In this document: in pieces, positions 18,718-26,519 of the stretch
Layout: every line of letters begins with the position of its first letter
Numbering within the stretch: position 1 is the first letter of the stretch
Assembly (NCBI GenBank): GCA_009733745.1
Contig: WNWL01000001.1
Span: 682,001-746,000, forward strand
Length of the DNA stretch: 64,000 nucleotides
Source of the DNA: Oceanobacillus sp. HTM 045
GTDB taxonomy: Bacteria; Pseudomonadota; Alphaproteobacteria; Rhodobacterales; Rhodobacteraceae
Reading direction: 5' to 3'
Made by a program: the position numbers and the translations under genes
Notes under the pieces: model-generated
Seen by the model: only the letters and a program-made list of their open reading frames with translations
Database searches by the model: none
Told to the model about the DNA's origin: nothing

Positions 18718-19128
18718 TCAGAACTTCATGTAGGCCTGACGAAGCTGCACCAGCGGGTGGTTCGGCGACATCTGGAACTTGATCAGAAGCTCGCGCGCGA
18801 TCATGTCCCGGTCCTGCTGGTTGTCGGGCAGCTCGATCGTGTCGGGCACCCGCACCCAGCCGTTGATGTTCCGGTCGAAGACGGCCGGGTGGCCCTCTTC
18901 ATACCCCATGTGCACGTCCTCGAGCCAGTTGAGGTCGTCCCAGCCCATGTGCTCCATGTACTGCTTCAGGAAGGGGGTCAGCCGGTCGTAGTCCGGCACC
19001 AGGTTCACATCGTAGCGGTAGCCGATGTGCTGGCCGATCTCCTTCTCGCGGGCGCTGTCGAGGCCGTCCGACTTGAGGAAGTGATCGACATCCTCGATCA
19101 CGGTCCCCTTGTAGCTGGTTCCTGCCAT
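18718..19128 (-). CDS. Small protein of unknown function linked to N-methylglutamate synthase
   Basis: 136 residues; ATG has GAGGAGG upstream and lies 12 bp after the mgsC stop. Soluble and mildly acidic, with repeated W-x2-L/V motifs (GWDDLNWLEDVHMG, NGWVRVPDTIEL). No recognised domain. Tight spacing to mgsC suggests it acts with the synthase or the next step. Not assigned. Confidence 0.75.
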   Translation of the reverse strand: MAGTSYKGTVIEDVDHFLKSDGLDSAREKEIGQHIGYRYDVNLVPDYDRLTPFLKQYMEHMGWDDLNWLEDVHMGYEEGHPAVFDRNINGWVRVPDTIELPDNQQDRDMIARELLIKFQMSPNHPLVQLRQAYMKF

Positions 19129-19140
19129 TCCGGGTCCTCC

Positions 19141-20520
19141 TCAGAGATGGTGGTAGTCGGCGACACCGACCGTGTGGTTGGTGCCCGCCAGCGGCACGCC
19201 GGCCATGGCCGAGGCTTCCATCGTCAGCGCCGCGAGGTCCTCCGGCTCCAGCGAATGGATGTTGGTCTTGCCGCAGGCACGGGCGAAGAGCTGCGCCTCG
19301 ATGGTGAGCGTGTGCAGGAAGTTGTAGACCCGCTCCGCCGCCTCGTCCGGGTTCAGACGCTTGCGCAGCTTGGGGTCCTGCGTCGCCACGCCGACCGGGC
19401 AGCGGCCCGAGTGGCAGTGGTAGCAGTAGCCCGGCTCGACGCCCATCTCCTCCTGGAAGTTGGCCTCGGGGATATCCTTGTTGCAGTTGAGCGCCATCAT
19501 TGCCGAGTGGCCGATGGCGATCGCGTCCGCACCGAGCGCGATGGCCTTGGCCACGTCCGCGCCGTTGCGGATGCCGCCCGCGTAGACGAGGCTGATCTCG
19601 CCGCGCTTGCCGAGGTCGTCGATCGCCTTCCGCGCCTGGCGGATCGCCGCCATGCCGGGCACGCCGGTGTCCTCGGTGGCGAGGTGCGGGCCCGCGCCGG
19701 TGCCGCCTTCCATGCCGTCGATGTAGATCGAGTCCGGGTCGCACTTCACCGCCATGCGGACGTCGTCATAGACGCGGGCGGCGCCGAGCTTGAGCTGGAT
19801 CGGGATCTGCCAGTCGGTCGCCTCGCGGATCTCAAGGATCTTGAGCGCGAGGTCATCCGGCCCCAGCCAGTCCGGGTGGCGGGCAGGGGAACGCTGGTCG
19901 ATGCCTGCGGGCAGCGAGCGCATCTCCGCCACCTGGTCGGTAACCTTCTGACCCATCAGGTGCCCGCCGAGGCCGACCTTGCAGCCCTGGCCGATGAAGA
20001 ACTCGCAGCCATCCGCCAGCACGAGGTGATGCGGGTTGAAGCCATAGCGCGACTGGATGCACTGGTAGAACCACTTGGTGGAATACCGCCGCTCGTCCGG
20101 GATCATGCCGCCCTCGCCGGAGCAGGTTGCCGTCCCGGCCATGGTCGCGCCGCGGGCCAGCGCCGTCTTGGCCTCGAAGGAGAGCGCGCCGAACGACATG
20201 CCGGTGATGTAGACCGGGATGTCCAGCACGATCGGCTTCTTGGCGCGGGGGCCGATCACCGTCTTGGTCTCGCACTTCTCGCGGTAACCCTCGATCACGA
20301 ACCGGGTCAGCGTACCCGGCAGGAAGGTCAGGTCATCCCAGTGCGGGATCTTCTTGAAGAGCGAGAAGCCGCGCATGCGGTAGCGGCCAAGCTCGGACTT
20401 CACGTGGATGTCGTCCATCACGTGCGGCGGGAAGATGAAGCTGTTCCCGAGCCGGTAGGTATCGCGCTTCAGCTTTTCCTTTTCCGGGTGAAGCTCCGGG
20501 GCGGCGTCGCCATGTGCCAT
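19141..20520 (-). CDS. mgsC: N-methylglutamate synthase subunit C (FMN, [3Fe-4S])
   Basis: 459 residues equivalent to the FMN-binding core of large-chain glutamate synthase. TGMSFGALS (107-115), IDGMEGGTGAGP (268-279), VYAGGIRNG and GADAIAIGHSAM are the FMN/2-oxoglutarate barrel motifs; C366, C369 and C374 in YCYHCHSGRCPVG supply the iron-sulfur cluster. The three-gene split of GltB (amidotransferase, GXGXG, FMN barrel) next to a glutamine-synthetase-like gene is the gmaS-mgsABC arrangement of the indirect methylamine pathway. Rhizobial glxBCD-glnT is homologous, so an alternative amide substrate cannot be excluded. Confidence 0.88.
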   Translation of the reverse strand: MAHGDAAPELHPEKEKLKRDTYRLGNSFIFPPHVMDDIHVKSELGRYRMRGFSLFKKIPHWDDLTFLPGTLTRFVIEGYREKCETKTVIGPRAKKPIVLDIPVYITGMSFGALSFEAKTALARGATMAGTATCSGEGGMIPDERRYSTKWFYQCIQSRYGFNPHHLVLADGCEFFIGQGCKVGLGGHLMGQKVTDQVAEMRSLPAGIDQRSPARHPDWLGPDDLALKILEIREATDWQIPIQLKLGAARVYDDVRMAVKCDPDSIYIDGMEGGTGAGPHLATEDTGVPGMAAIRQARKAIDDLGKRGEISLVYAGGIRNGADVAKAIALGADAIAIGHSAMMALNCNKDIPEANFQEEMGVEPGYCYHCHSGRCPVGVATQDPKLRKRLNPDEAAERVYNFLHTLTIEAQLFARACGKTNIHSLEPEDLAALTMEASAMAGVPLAGTNHTVGVADYHHL

Positions 20521-20590
20521 CTGTGGTTCCTTTCGGGTCGTCCCGTCGCCGGCCCCGCGCCCGGAGGGGCGCCGGGGGCCGTCTGTCTGC

Positions 20591-21466
20591 CTAGAGGATC
20601 AGCTTCTTCTCGGTCGGTTCGAGATTGTCGTAGTTCCAGAGCTGCTTGCCCGCGACGATCTTGGTGAAGTGACCGACACCCTGTTCGGGCATGAGCCCGT
20701 ACTGGGTGAGCTTGCGGGTGAGCCAGGCCTGGTCGAGCTGGGTGAGCTCGGCCTCGACAGCGTCCACGCCCAGCGAGCGGATCTTGCCGCCCACGTAGAT
20801 CGTGCCGTCATACATCGAGTCGCCCAGGTTCTTGCCCGCGTTGCCGCAGACCACCATGCGCCCGCGCTGCATCATGAAGCCCGAGAGCGCGCCGGTGTCG
20901 CCGCCGACGATGATCGTTCCGCCCTTCATGTCGATGCCGGTGCGCGAGCCGACATGGCCCTTGCAGACCAGGTCGCCGCCGCGGATCGCGGCGCCGAAGG
21001 TGGAGCCGGCGTTCTTCTCGACCACCACCGTGCCCGACATCATGTTCTCGCCGCAGGACCAGCCGACGCGGCCGTTCACGCGGACGTTCGGCCCGTCGAT
21101 CAGGCCGGTCGAGAAGTAGCCGGTCGAGCCCTCGATGATGAGGTTCAGCCGGTTCAGGATGCCGACGCCGAGCGAGTGCTTGCCGCGCGGGTTCTGGATC
21201 ACGATGGTGCCGTAGCCCTGGTCCATCAGCTCGCGGATCTTCGCGTTGACCTCGGTGGTGGTCAGCCCGTCCGCGTCCAGCTCGGTGCGCTTGTTGAAGT
21301 CGACGTCCTTCGCCCAGGGATAGACGAAGTTCTCCTCCTCCGCCGGCTCGAAGAACACCTCCATCGACCGCCCGGTGAGCGGCTCGGTGTTCATGCCGAG
21401 ATCGCGGGCGCGGGTTTCCTGGGATTTGCCGTAGTCGAGATCGGGGGTCCAGCTCATGCCTGCCAT
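20591..21466 (-). CDS. mgsB: N-methylglutamate synthase subunit B (GXGXG domain)
   Basis: 291 residues. It is a right-handed beta-helix of the glutamate synthase alpha C-terminal type: repeated glycine turns such as GSTGYFSTGLIDGPNVRVNGRVG, GGDLVCKGHVG, GGTIIVGGDTGALSG and GRMVVCGNAGKNLGDSMYDG. It probably scaffolds MgsA and MgsC. I chose ATG 21466 because GAGGAGG precedes it; ATG 21457 is a weaker alternative. The start overlaps the mgsA stop by 13 bases. Confidence 0.88.
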   Translation of the reverse strand: MAGMSWTPDLDYGKSQETRARDLGMNTEPLTGRSMEVFFEPAEEENFVYPWAKDVDFNKRTELDADGLTTTEVNAKIRELMDQGYGTIVIQNPRGKHSLGVGILNRLNLIIEGSTGYFSTGLIDGPNVRVNGRVGWSCGENMMSGTVVVEKNAGSTFGAAIRGGDLVCKGHVGSRTGIDMKGGTIIVGGDTGALSGFMMQRGRMVVCGNAGKNLGDSMYDGTIYVGGKIRSLGVDAVEAELTQLDQAWLTRKLTQYGLMPEQGVGHFTKIVAGKQLWNYDNLEPTEKKLIL

Positions 21467-22389
21467 ACCCGCACCTCCTCATCATAGGGGTCGTAGGTGT
21501 CGATTTCCTGGGGGAGGATCGCGCGGATGGCGACCTCTTCGGAGGCCATCGCGATCAGGTCGTCGCTCTCATAGAGCACCAGCGGCTTGGCGGCCATGGT
21601 GTCCTTGGCCATGCCGAGCTTGTCCTTGGTCGCGACAAGGTAGGTGAACACGCCGTCGATCTCCTCGATCGACTTGCGCAGGCTGTCCTCCAGCGCGACC
21701 CCGTTGGCGAGGTCGTGCGCGACGTAGACCGCCAGCAGCTCCGAGTCGCAGTTCGACTGGAACCGGTGGCCCAGGCGCTCCATCTGCCGGCGCATGTTCC
21801 AGTAGTTGGTGATCTGGCCGTTATGGACGACCGAGACGTCGTTGTAGGGGAAGGCCCAGTAGGGGTGGGCGCTCCGGATATCGACATCGGACTCGGTCGC
21901 CATGCGGGTGTGGCCGATGGCGTGGGTGCCGGTGAAGTCGCCGAGCCCGTACTGGCCGGAGACGACGGTCGCGTCGCCCAGGTCCTTGACCAGTTCGAGC
22001 GCCGAGCCGAGCGAGAGGATCTCGGCCCCGTCGACCTCCTCGATGTAGGCGGCCAGCGCCTCCATGTCCGAGGCGGGCGAGATCACCCAGCGGCGGGCAT
22101 ACGGGGTCGCCATGTCACGGTGCTTGATCACCGCGCCCTTCTCGGCGATGCGCTTCTCGACCTCGTCGATGCGCTCGGCGATCCGGGCCTCGATGCCGTG
22201 GCCCTTGCCCATGTCCTCCTGCTCGGCGACCTTGAAGCGCATCACCAGGTCACCCGCGGAGGGCGGGCCGTATACTGCGAACCCAGTGCTGTCCGGCCCC
22301 CGGTGCTTGAGCGCCTGGAGCATCGCGGTCATCTCCGCGCCCACGTTCGATTGCTTTCCACGATGGATCAGTCCGGCTATGCCGCACAT
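21454..22389 (-). CDS. mgsA: N-methylglutamate synthase subunit A (class II amidotransferase)
   Basis: 311 residues. The N-terminal nucleophile C2 (MCGIAGLIHRGK) and the Ntn-amidotransferase motifs HRGPDSTGFAVYG and SVVHNGQITNYWNMRR are intact, with SNCDSELLA further on. In the pathway it would cleave gamma-glutamylmethylamide (in place of glutamine) and pass methylamine to the MgsC site. It starts after a hairpin-containing spacer behind gmaS. Confidence 0.88.
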   Translation of the reverse strand: MCGIAGLIHRGKQSNVGAEMTAMLQALKHRGPDSTGFAVYGPPSAGDLVMRFKVAEQEDMGKGHGIEARIAERIDEVEKRIAEKGAVIKHRDMATPYARRWVISPASDMEALAAYIEEVDGAEILSLGSALELVKDLGDATVVSGQYGLGDFTGTHAIGHTRMATESDVDIRSAHPYWAFPYNDVSVVHNGQITNYWNMRRQMERLGHRFQSNCDSELLAVYVAHDLANGVALEDSLRKSIEEIDGVFTYLVATKDKLGMAKDTMAAKPLVLYESDDLIAMASEEVAIRAILPQEIDTYDPYDEEVRVWQA

Positions 22390-22430
22390 CGCTCACATCC
22401 CCATTGCTGACGGGCCGCAGCCCTGGCTCC

Positions 22431-22461
22431 GGCACGCCCCCTCTGGAATGCGGGGCGTGCC
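22431..22461 (-). other. Intercistronic hairpin between gmaS and mgsA
   Basis: Perfect 10-bp arms GGCACGCCCC (22431-22440) and GGGGCGTGCC (22452-22461) around an 11-nt loop. No T-run follows on the minus strand. It lies 19 bp after the gmaS stop and could give gmaS a higher message level than mgsABC. Confidence 0.55.
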
Positions 22462-22480
22462 GCTTCTCGCGTGACCGGCC

Positions 22481-23962
22481 TCAGGGCAGGCAGTCCATGT
22501 AGGTTTCCTGGTCCCACTCGGTCACGGTGTGGTTGAACCGCTCCCACTCGTCGGTCTTGTACTCGTGGTAGAGCCGGTACATCTCGCCGGGCATCGCGCC
22601 CTGGATCACCTCGTCCTTGCTGAGCGCCTCGAGCGCGGCGCCGAGCGTCATCGGCAGCTTGGAGACCTGCTTGCCGGCCTCCATGGCGGCGTAGATGTTG
22701 CGCTCCTCCGGCTGGCCGCAGGGCAGCTTGTTCTTCAGGCCGTCGTCGCAGGCCTGCAGGATGCCGGCGGCCATCAGGTACGGGTTCACCATCGAGTCGA
22801 CCGAGCGGAACTCGAACCGGCCCGGCGCCGAGATGCGCAGGCCCGTGGTGCGGTTCTGGAAGCCCCAGTCCTTGAAGACCGGCGCCCAGAAGCCGGTGTC
22901 CCAGAGCCGGCGGTAGGAGTTGACGGTGGAGCAGCCGATCGCGGTCAGCGCGTCGAGATGCTTCACGATGCCGCCGATCGCGTGCTGCCCGACCTCGCCC
23001 GGCATCTGCGGGTCGTCGCCGTCCGGCATGAAGGTGTTCTCGCCGCCGGAGCGGTAGGTGAACACGTCACCCATCGCTGGGAGGGTGTCGAAGCCCATCG
23101 GGTTGACCGAGTCCTTGCCGCCCTTCCACAGCGAGATGTTGTGGTGGCAGCCCGAGGCCGAGACGCCCATGAACGGCTTGGTCATGAAGCAGGCGATCAG
23201 GCCGAACTCGCGGGCCACCTGCGCGCAGATCTGGCGGTAGGTGGTCAAGCGGTCGGCGGTGCGCATGCAGTCGTCGAAGGTGTAGTTCAGCTCGAGCTGG
23301 CCAGGCGCGTCCTCGTGGTCGCCCTGGATCATCTCGAGGCCCATCGCCTTCGAGTATTCCAGCACCTTCATGTAGACCGGGCGCAGGCTCTCGAACTGGT
23401 CGATATGGTAGCAGTACGGGTTGGAGAAACCGCCGTTCGGCTTGCCGTTCTCGTCCTTCTTCAGCCACATCATCTCCGGCTCGCAGCCGGAACGCAGATG
23501 CAGCTTGTGCTTCTTCTCGAACGCCTCGTGCAGGCGGCGCAGGTTGCCGCGGCAATCGGAGGTCAGGTAGGCGCCGGCGTCCTCGCGCTCCTCGCGGTTG
23601 CGGAAGAGAGTGCACCAGACGCGCGCCACGCGCTTGTCCCAGGGGATCTGGCAGAAGCTTTCCGGCTCGGGAATGCCGACCAGCTCGGCGGCTTCCGGGC
23701 CATAGCCCATGTAGTCGCCGTGACGGTTGATGAAGAGGTTCACCGCGGCGCCGTAGACGAGCTGGAAGCCCTTCTTGGCGATCGATTCCCACTGCGCGGC
23801 GGGGATGCCCTTGCCGCAGATGCGGCCGGTGATCGAGACGAACTGCAGGTAGAGATACTCGATTCCCAGCTCGTCGATCTTCTTGCGGACTTCCTTGACG
23901 AGGGCGTCGCGGCCCTTCGCGTCCACGAATGCTTCGATGTCCTGCTGCTTCTTTTTCGCCAC
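22481..23962 (-). CDS. gmaS: Gamma-glutamylmethylamide synthetase (glutamine synthetase-like)
   Basis: 493 residues. The GTG at 23962 is preceded by GGGGAG; the frame extends upstream but without a ribosome site. Glutamine-synthetase catalytic motifs are visible: the metal-binding Glu in GCEPEMMWL, DHEDAPGQLELNYTF, the ATP-site FMTKPFMGVSASGCHHNISLW and RFEFRSVDSMVNPYLMAAGIL. It ligates methylamine to glutamate using ATP. Assignment as GmaS rather than GlnT (same family) rests on mgsABC, tmm and tdm downstream. It is the first gene of the 15-kb minus-strand block and is divergent from a GntR regulator. Confidence 0.88.
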   Translation of the reverse strand: MAKKKQQDIEAFVDAKGRDALVKEVRKKIDELGIEYLYLQFVSITGRICGKGIPAAQWESIAKKGFQLVYGAAVNLFINRHGDYMGYGPEAAELVGIPEPESFCQIPWDKRVARVWCTLFRNREEREDAGAYLTSDCRGNLRRLHEAFEKKHKLHLRSGCEPEMMWLKKDENGKPNGGFSNPYCYHIDQFESLRPVYMKVLEYSKAMGLEMIQGDHEDAPGQLELNYTFDDCMRTADRLTTYRQICAQVAREFGLIACFMTKPFMGVSASGCHHNISLWKGGKDSVNPMGFDTLPAMGDVFTYRSGGENTFMPDGDDPQMPGEVGQHAIGGIVKHLDALTAIGCSTVNSYRRLWDTGFWAPVFKDWGFQNRTTGLRISAPGRFEFRSVDSMVNPYLMAAGILQACDDGLKNKLPCGQPEERNIYAAMEAGKQVSKLPMTLGAALEALSKDEVIQGAMPGEMYRLYHEYKTDEWERFNHTVTEWDQETYMDCLP

Positions 23963-24072
23963 GACACTCTCCCCGTTGTTCTGGAGGCTCGCTTTGCCGG
24001 GTGCATGCCGCCCCGGCCGGCCCCTGGCGCGAATCTGCGAGGATGATCGACCAATCATCGACCGCATTGCAA

Positions 24073-24106
24073 CCAATTTGTCGTATTGGATTTGTTTTGG
24101 TATAAG
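24073..24106 (+). promoter_or_regulatory. Sigma-70 promoter of gntR with overlapping inverted repeat
   Basis: TTGTCG (24078-24083) and TATAAG (24101-24106) are 17 bp apart, 80 bp before the gntR start. CCAAT (24073-24077) and ATTGG (24085-24089) form an inverted repeat over the -35 hexamer, and TTTTGGTA precedes the -10. This is a natural place for the GntR protein to control itself and the divergent gmaS operon. Confidence 0.55.
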
Positions 24107-24185
24107 CGAAGGATCAACGGACGGCGGCAGGCAGGTTTCCCACCCAAACCGTCAACGGTGTGGCCAGTAGAGGGAACCAGGTAGG

Positions 24186-24848
24186 ATGAACTCGACCGAT
24201 ATTGCCGGCGCGATCCGGCGCCAGATCATTTCGGCGCGCTATGCGCTGAACGAGCGGCTTCCGCCGGAGCGCACGCTCGCAGAGCAATACGGCGTCGCGC
24301 GCGGAACGGTGCGCGAGGCGCTCCGACAACTCGAGGACATGGGTCTCGTGCGCCGGCGGGCGGGAAGCGGCAGTTATGTCATCTGGGAGGAGGATCGGCA
24401 GGCCCCCTCGATCGTGGAGACGACCAGGCCGATCGAACTGATCGACGCGCGTTTCGCGCTGGAGCCGCACATGGCGCGGCTGGCCGTGCTGCACGCGACC
24501 GAGGCCGACATCGCCCGGGCGGAATCCCACCTCGCGACGATGGAATCCTGCGGCGGCGACGCGGAGATCTTCGCGGATGCGGACGAGAAGTTTCACCTCG
24601 CCCTCGCCGAATGCTCGCGCAACCCCATGCTGGTCTGGTTCATGAGCAAGGTCCACGAGGTCCGCAGCCACGCCCAGTGGGCGCGGATGCGCACGCTGAC
24701 CCTGCGCGAGGAAATCATCGAAGCCTATAACGAGGAGCACCGCGCCATCGTCGCGGCGATCCGCTCCCGCGACGCCGAGGCCGCGGCGGCGGCGGTGAAG
24801 GTGCACCTGACCCGCGCGCGTCAGTCGCTGGTCGACGTGACGAGCTGA
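24186..24848 (+). CDS. GntR-family regulator, FadR/FCD subfamily
   Basis: 220 residues. N-terminal winged helix (about 1-70) with LPPERTLAEQYGVARGTVREALRQLEDMGLVRRRAGSGSYV, then an all-helical FCD effector domain with metal-ligand type motifs (FADADEKFHLALAE, EEIIEAYNEEHRAIVAAI.SRD..AA..AVKVHL). It is divergent from gmaS, so it most likely controls the methylamine block in response to a small carboxylate or amine-derived ligand; the ligand is unknown. AGGTAGG lies before the ATG. Confidence 0.92.
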   Translation: MNSTDIAGAIRRQIISARYALNERLPPERTLAEQYGVARGTVREALRQLEDMGLVRRRAGSGSYVIWEEDRQAPSIVETTRPIELIDARFALEPHMARLAVLHATEADIARAESHLATMESCGGDAEIFADADEKFHLALAECSRNPMLVWFMSKVHEVRSHAQWARMRTLTLREEIIEAYNEEHRAIVAAIRSRDAEAAAAAVKVHLTRARQSLVDVTS

Positions 24849-24927
24849 AGCAGTGATGAACTGAACCGCCAACGCGCGTAGGCACGACGGCCCGTTAACA
24901 CTTTTATTTCATGAAAACAGTGACTTG

Positions 24928-24953
24928 CGGTGTGCTCAACCTTGAGCACACCG
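24928..24953. terminator. Hairpin between convergent gntR and amidotransferase genes
   Basis: Perfect 12-bp arms CGGTGTGCTCAA (24928-24939) and TTGAGCACACCG (24942-24953). No T-run after the hairpin on either strand, but the location 80 bp after gntR and 13 bp after the convergent gene end suggests bidirectional termination. Confidence 0.65.
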
Positions 24954-24965
24954 TGGGCAGTCTCG

Positions 24966-25694
24966 TCAGCGCGGCGGCAATGGCTGCGCCGCAGCCTGCA
25001 GCCAGTTGATATAGATCCGTTCCGTGACTGCGTTCATCGCGTCGATATGCTCGGCGCAGGCCGCGGCCAGCTTGTCCACGCCGCCCTCGCCGAAGACCTT
25101 GTCCAGCGCCGCAGCATATTCCGGGATTGCCGCCCATTTCGAGACCGTGTCCGGCTCCACTTCGACATGGTACTGAAGGCCCAGCGCCCGTGGCCCCCAG
25201 CTCATCGCCTGCACCGCGCAGGCGGGCGACGTGGCGAGCACCTTCGCGCCTTCGGGCAGGCGCTTCACCTCCGCCCCGTGCCATTGCAGCGCGCGGGAGA
25301 TCACCGGAACCGCATCGAGGAAGATGCTCTCGGCGCCGTACTCGGTCTGCTGCACCTCCAGCACGCCGACCTCGGGCTCGCCCTTGCCGACCTCGCCGCC
25401 CAGCGCGTCGGCCAGAAGCTGGTGGCCGAGGCAGACGCCGAGATAGGGCAGGCCCCGCTCCGCCACGGCTTCGCGGATGAACGCCTTCTCCGCGACGAGC
25501 CAGGGGTGCTGCTCTTCTTCCCACACGTCCATCGGCCCACCCATCACCCAGAGCGCGTCGAACCCGTCGAGCGCGGGCAGGGGCTCGCCGTGGTCGAGTT
25601 CGACCGGCACCCACTCGTGCCCGTCCTCCTCCAGCAGCGTGCGGAAGGCGCCGGGATGTTCCTCGATAGCGTGTTGCAGGACCAGGATTCGCAT
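24966..25694 (-). CDS. Class I glutamine amidotransferase-like hydrolase
   Basis: 242 residues. The catalytic triad is complete: C88 in LPYLGVCLGHQLLA, H176 and E178 in GLQYHVEVE. It is a single GMP synthase-type amidotransferase domain with no synthetase partner, as in stand-alone gamma-glutamyl hydrolases. It starts one base after the SDR stop (TGAGATG), so translation is coupled. The operon ALDH-SDR-amidotransferase next to a glutamine-synthetase-like ligase recalls gamma-glutamyl amine routes such as Puu, with this protein as possible gamma-glutamyl amide hydrolase; that is inference. Confidence 0.85.
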   Translation of the reverse strand: MRILVLQHAIEEHPGAFRTLLEEDGHEWVPVELDHGEPLPALDGFDALWVMGGPMDVWEEEQHPWLVAEKAFIREAVAERGLPYLGVCLGHQLLADALGGEVGKGEPEVGVLEVQQTEYGAESIFLDAVPVISRALQWHGAEVKRLPEGAKVLATSPACAVQAMSWGPRALGLQYHVEVEPDTVSKWAAIPEYAAALDKVFGEGGVDKLAAACAEHIDAMNAVTERIYINWLQAAAQPLPPR

Positions 25695-25695
25695 C

Positions 25696-26454
25696 TCACT
25701 CCCCGTTGGTCAGCATGCCCGCGGCGAGAAAGCCCCCGTCGACCGCGAGCGTGTGCCCGGTGACGTAGGCCGCCTCGTCCGAGGCAAGGTAAAGCACCGC
25801 GCCCGCGACCTCCTCCGGTTTCGCGTAGCGCTTGATCGGCAGGACGCGGTGCCAGTGCTCCCGGGTGTCCTCGCCGTGCATCTCGCGGATCATAGGCGTG
25901 TCCACCGGCGCGGGGGCGACCGCGTTGACGGTGACGCCGGAGCCGCCCAGCTCCGCGGCCATCACCTTGGTCAGCACTTCGACGCCGCCCTTCGCGGCGG
26001 CATAGGCGCCGCGCCCGGTGATCGCGCGCAGGCCGTTCACGGAGGAGATGTTGACGATCCGCCCGGAGCCCTGCTTCACCATCAGCCGCCCCGCCGCCTG
26101 CGCGGTCAGGAACAGGCCTGTGAGGTTGGTCTCGATAACATAGCGCCAGTCGTCCGCCCCGGTCTCCAGGATCGGCGCGTTGAACGGCACCGCCGCACTG
26201 GAGACGAGAATGTCGAGCTTGCCGGTATCGACGGCGCACCAGTCCATCGCTGCGGCCACCGCCTCCGCGTGGGTGACGTCCAGCGCCGCCGCGCGGGCGT
26301 TGTTGCCGATCTCCTTCGCGACCGCGGAGGCCCGGTCGCCGTCGATGTCGAGGATGAAGACCTTGGCGCCTTCCGACGCGAGCGCCTTCGCGACCGCCGC
26401 ACCGATACCGCTGCCGCCGCCCGTGATCGCGGCGACCTTGCCCATGAAACGCAT
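25696..26454 (-). CDS. Short-chain dehydrogenase/reductase
   Basis: 252 residues from the ATG at 26454 (GGAGG six bases upstream; a TTG one codon earlier is possible). Rossmann motif TGGGSGIG (11-18), D61 before the adenine pocket, catalytic S137, Y151 and K155 (YAAAK). The usual NNAG is replaced by SSAA (85-88), which is uncommon. NAD(H) preference is suggested by D36 at the end of beta-2 (FILDIDGDR). Substrate unknown; it lies between an aldehyde dehydrogenase and an amidotransferase. Confidence 0.9.
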   Translation of the reverse strand: MRFMGKVAAITGGGSGIGAAVAKALASEGAKVFILDIDGDRASAVAKEIGNNARAAALDVTHAEAVAAAMDWCAVDTGKLDILVSSAAVPFNAPILETGADDWRYVIETNLTGLFLTAQAAGRLMVKQGSGRIVNISSVNGLRAITGRGAYAAAKGGVEVLTKVMAAELGGSGVTVNAVAPAPVDTPMIREMHGEDTREHWHRVLPIKRYAKPEEVAGAVLYLASDEAAYVTGHTLAVDGGFLAAGMLTNGE

Positions 26455-26472
26455 CAAGCCCTCCGACCGTCC

Positions 26473-26500
26473 GGCCCCCGCCTCTTGGTAAGCGGGGGCC
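26473..26500 (-). other. Intercistronic hairpin between ALDH and SDR genes
   Basis: GGCCCCCGC (26473-26481) and GCGGGGGCC (26492-26500), perfect 9-bp arms, 10-nt loop, no T-run. It lies in the 65-bp spacer of the minus-strand operon. Confidence 0.5.
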
Positions 26501-26519
26501 GCTGGCAGGGCAAGCGCGC

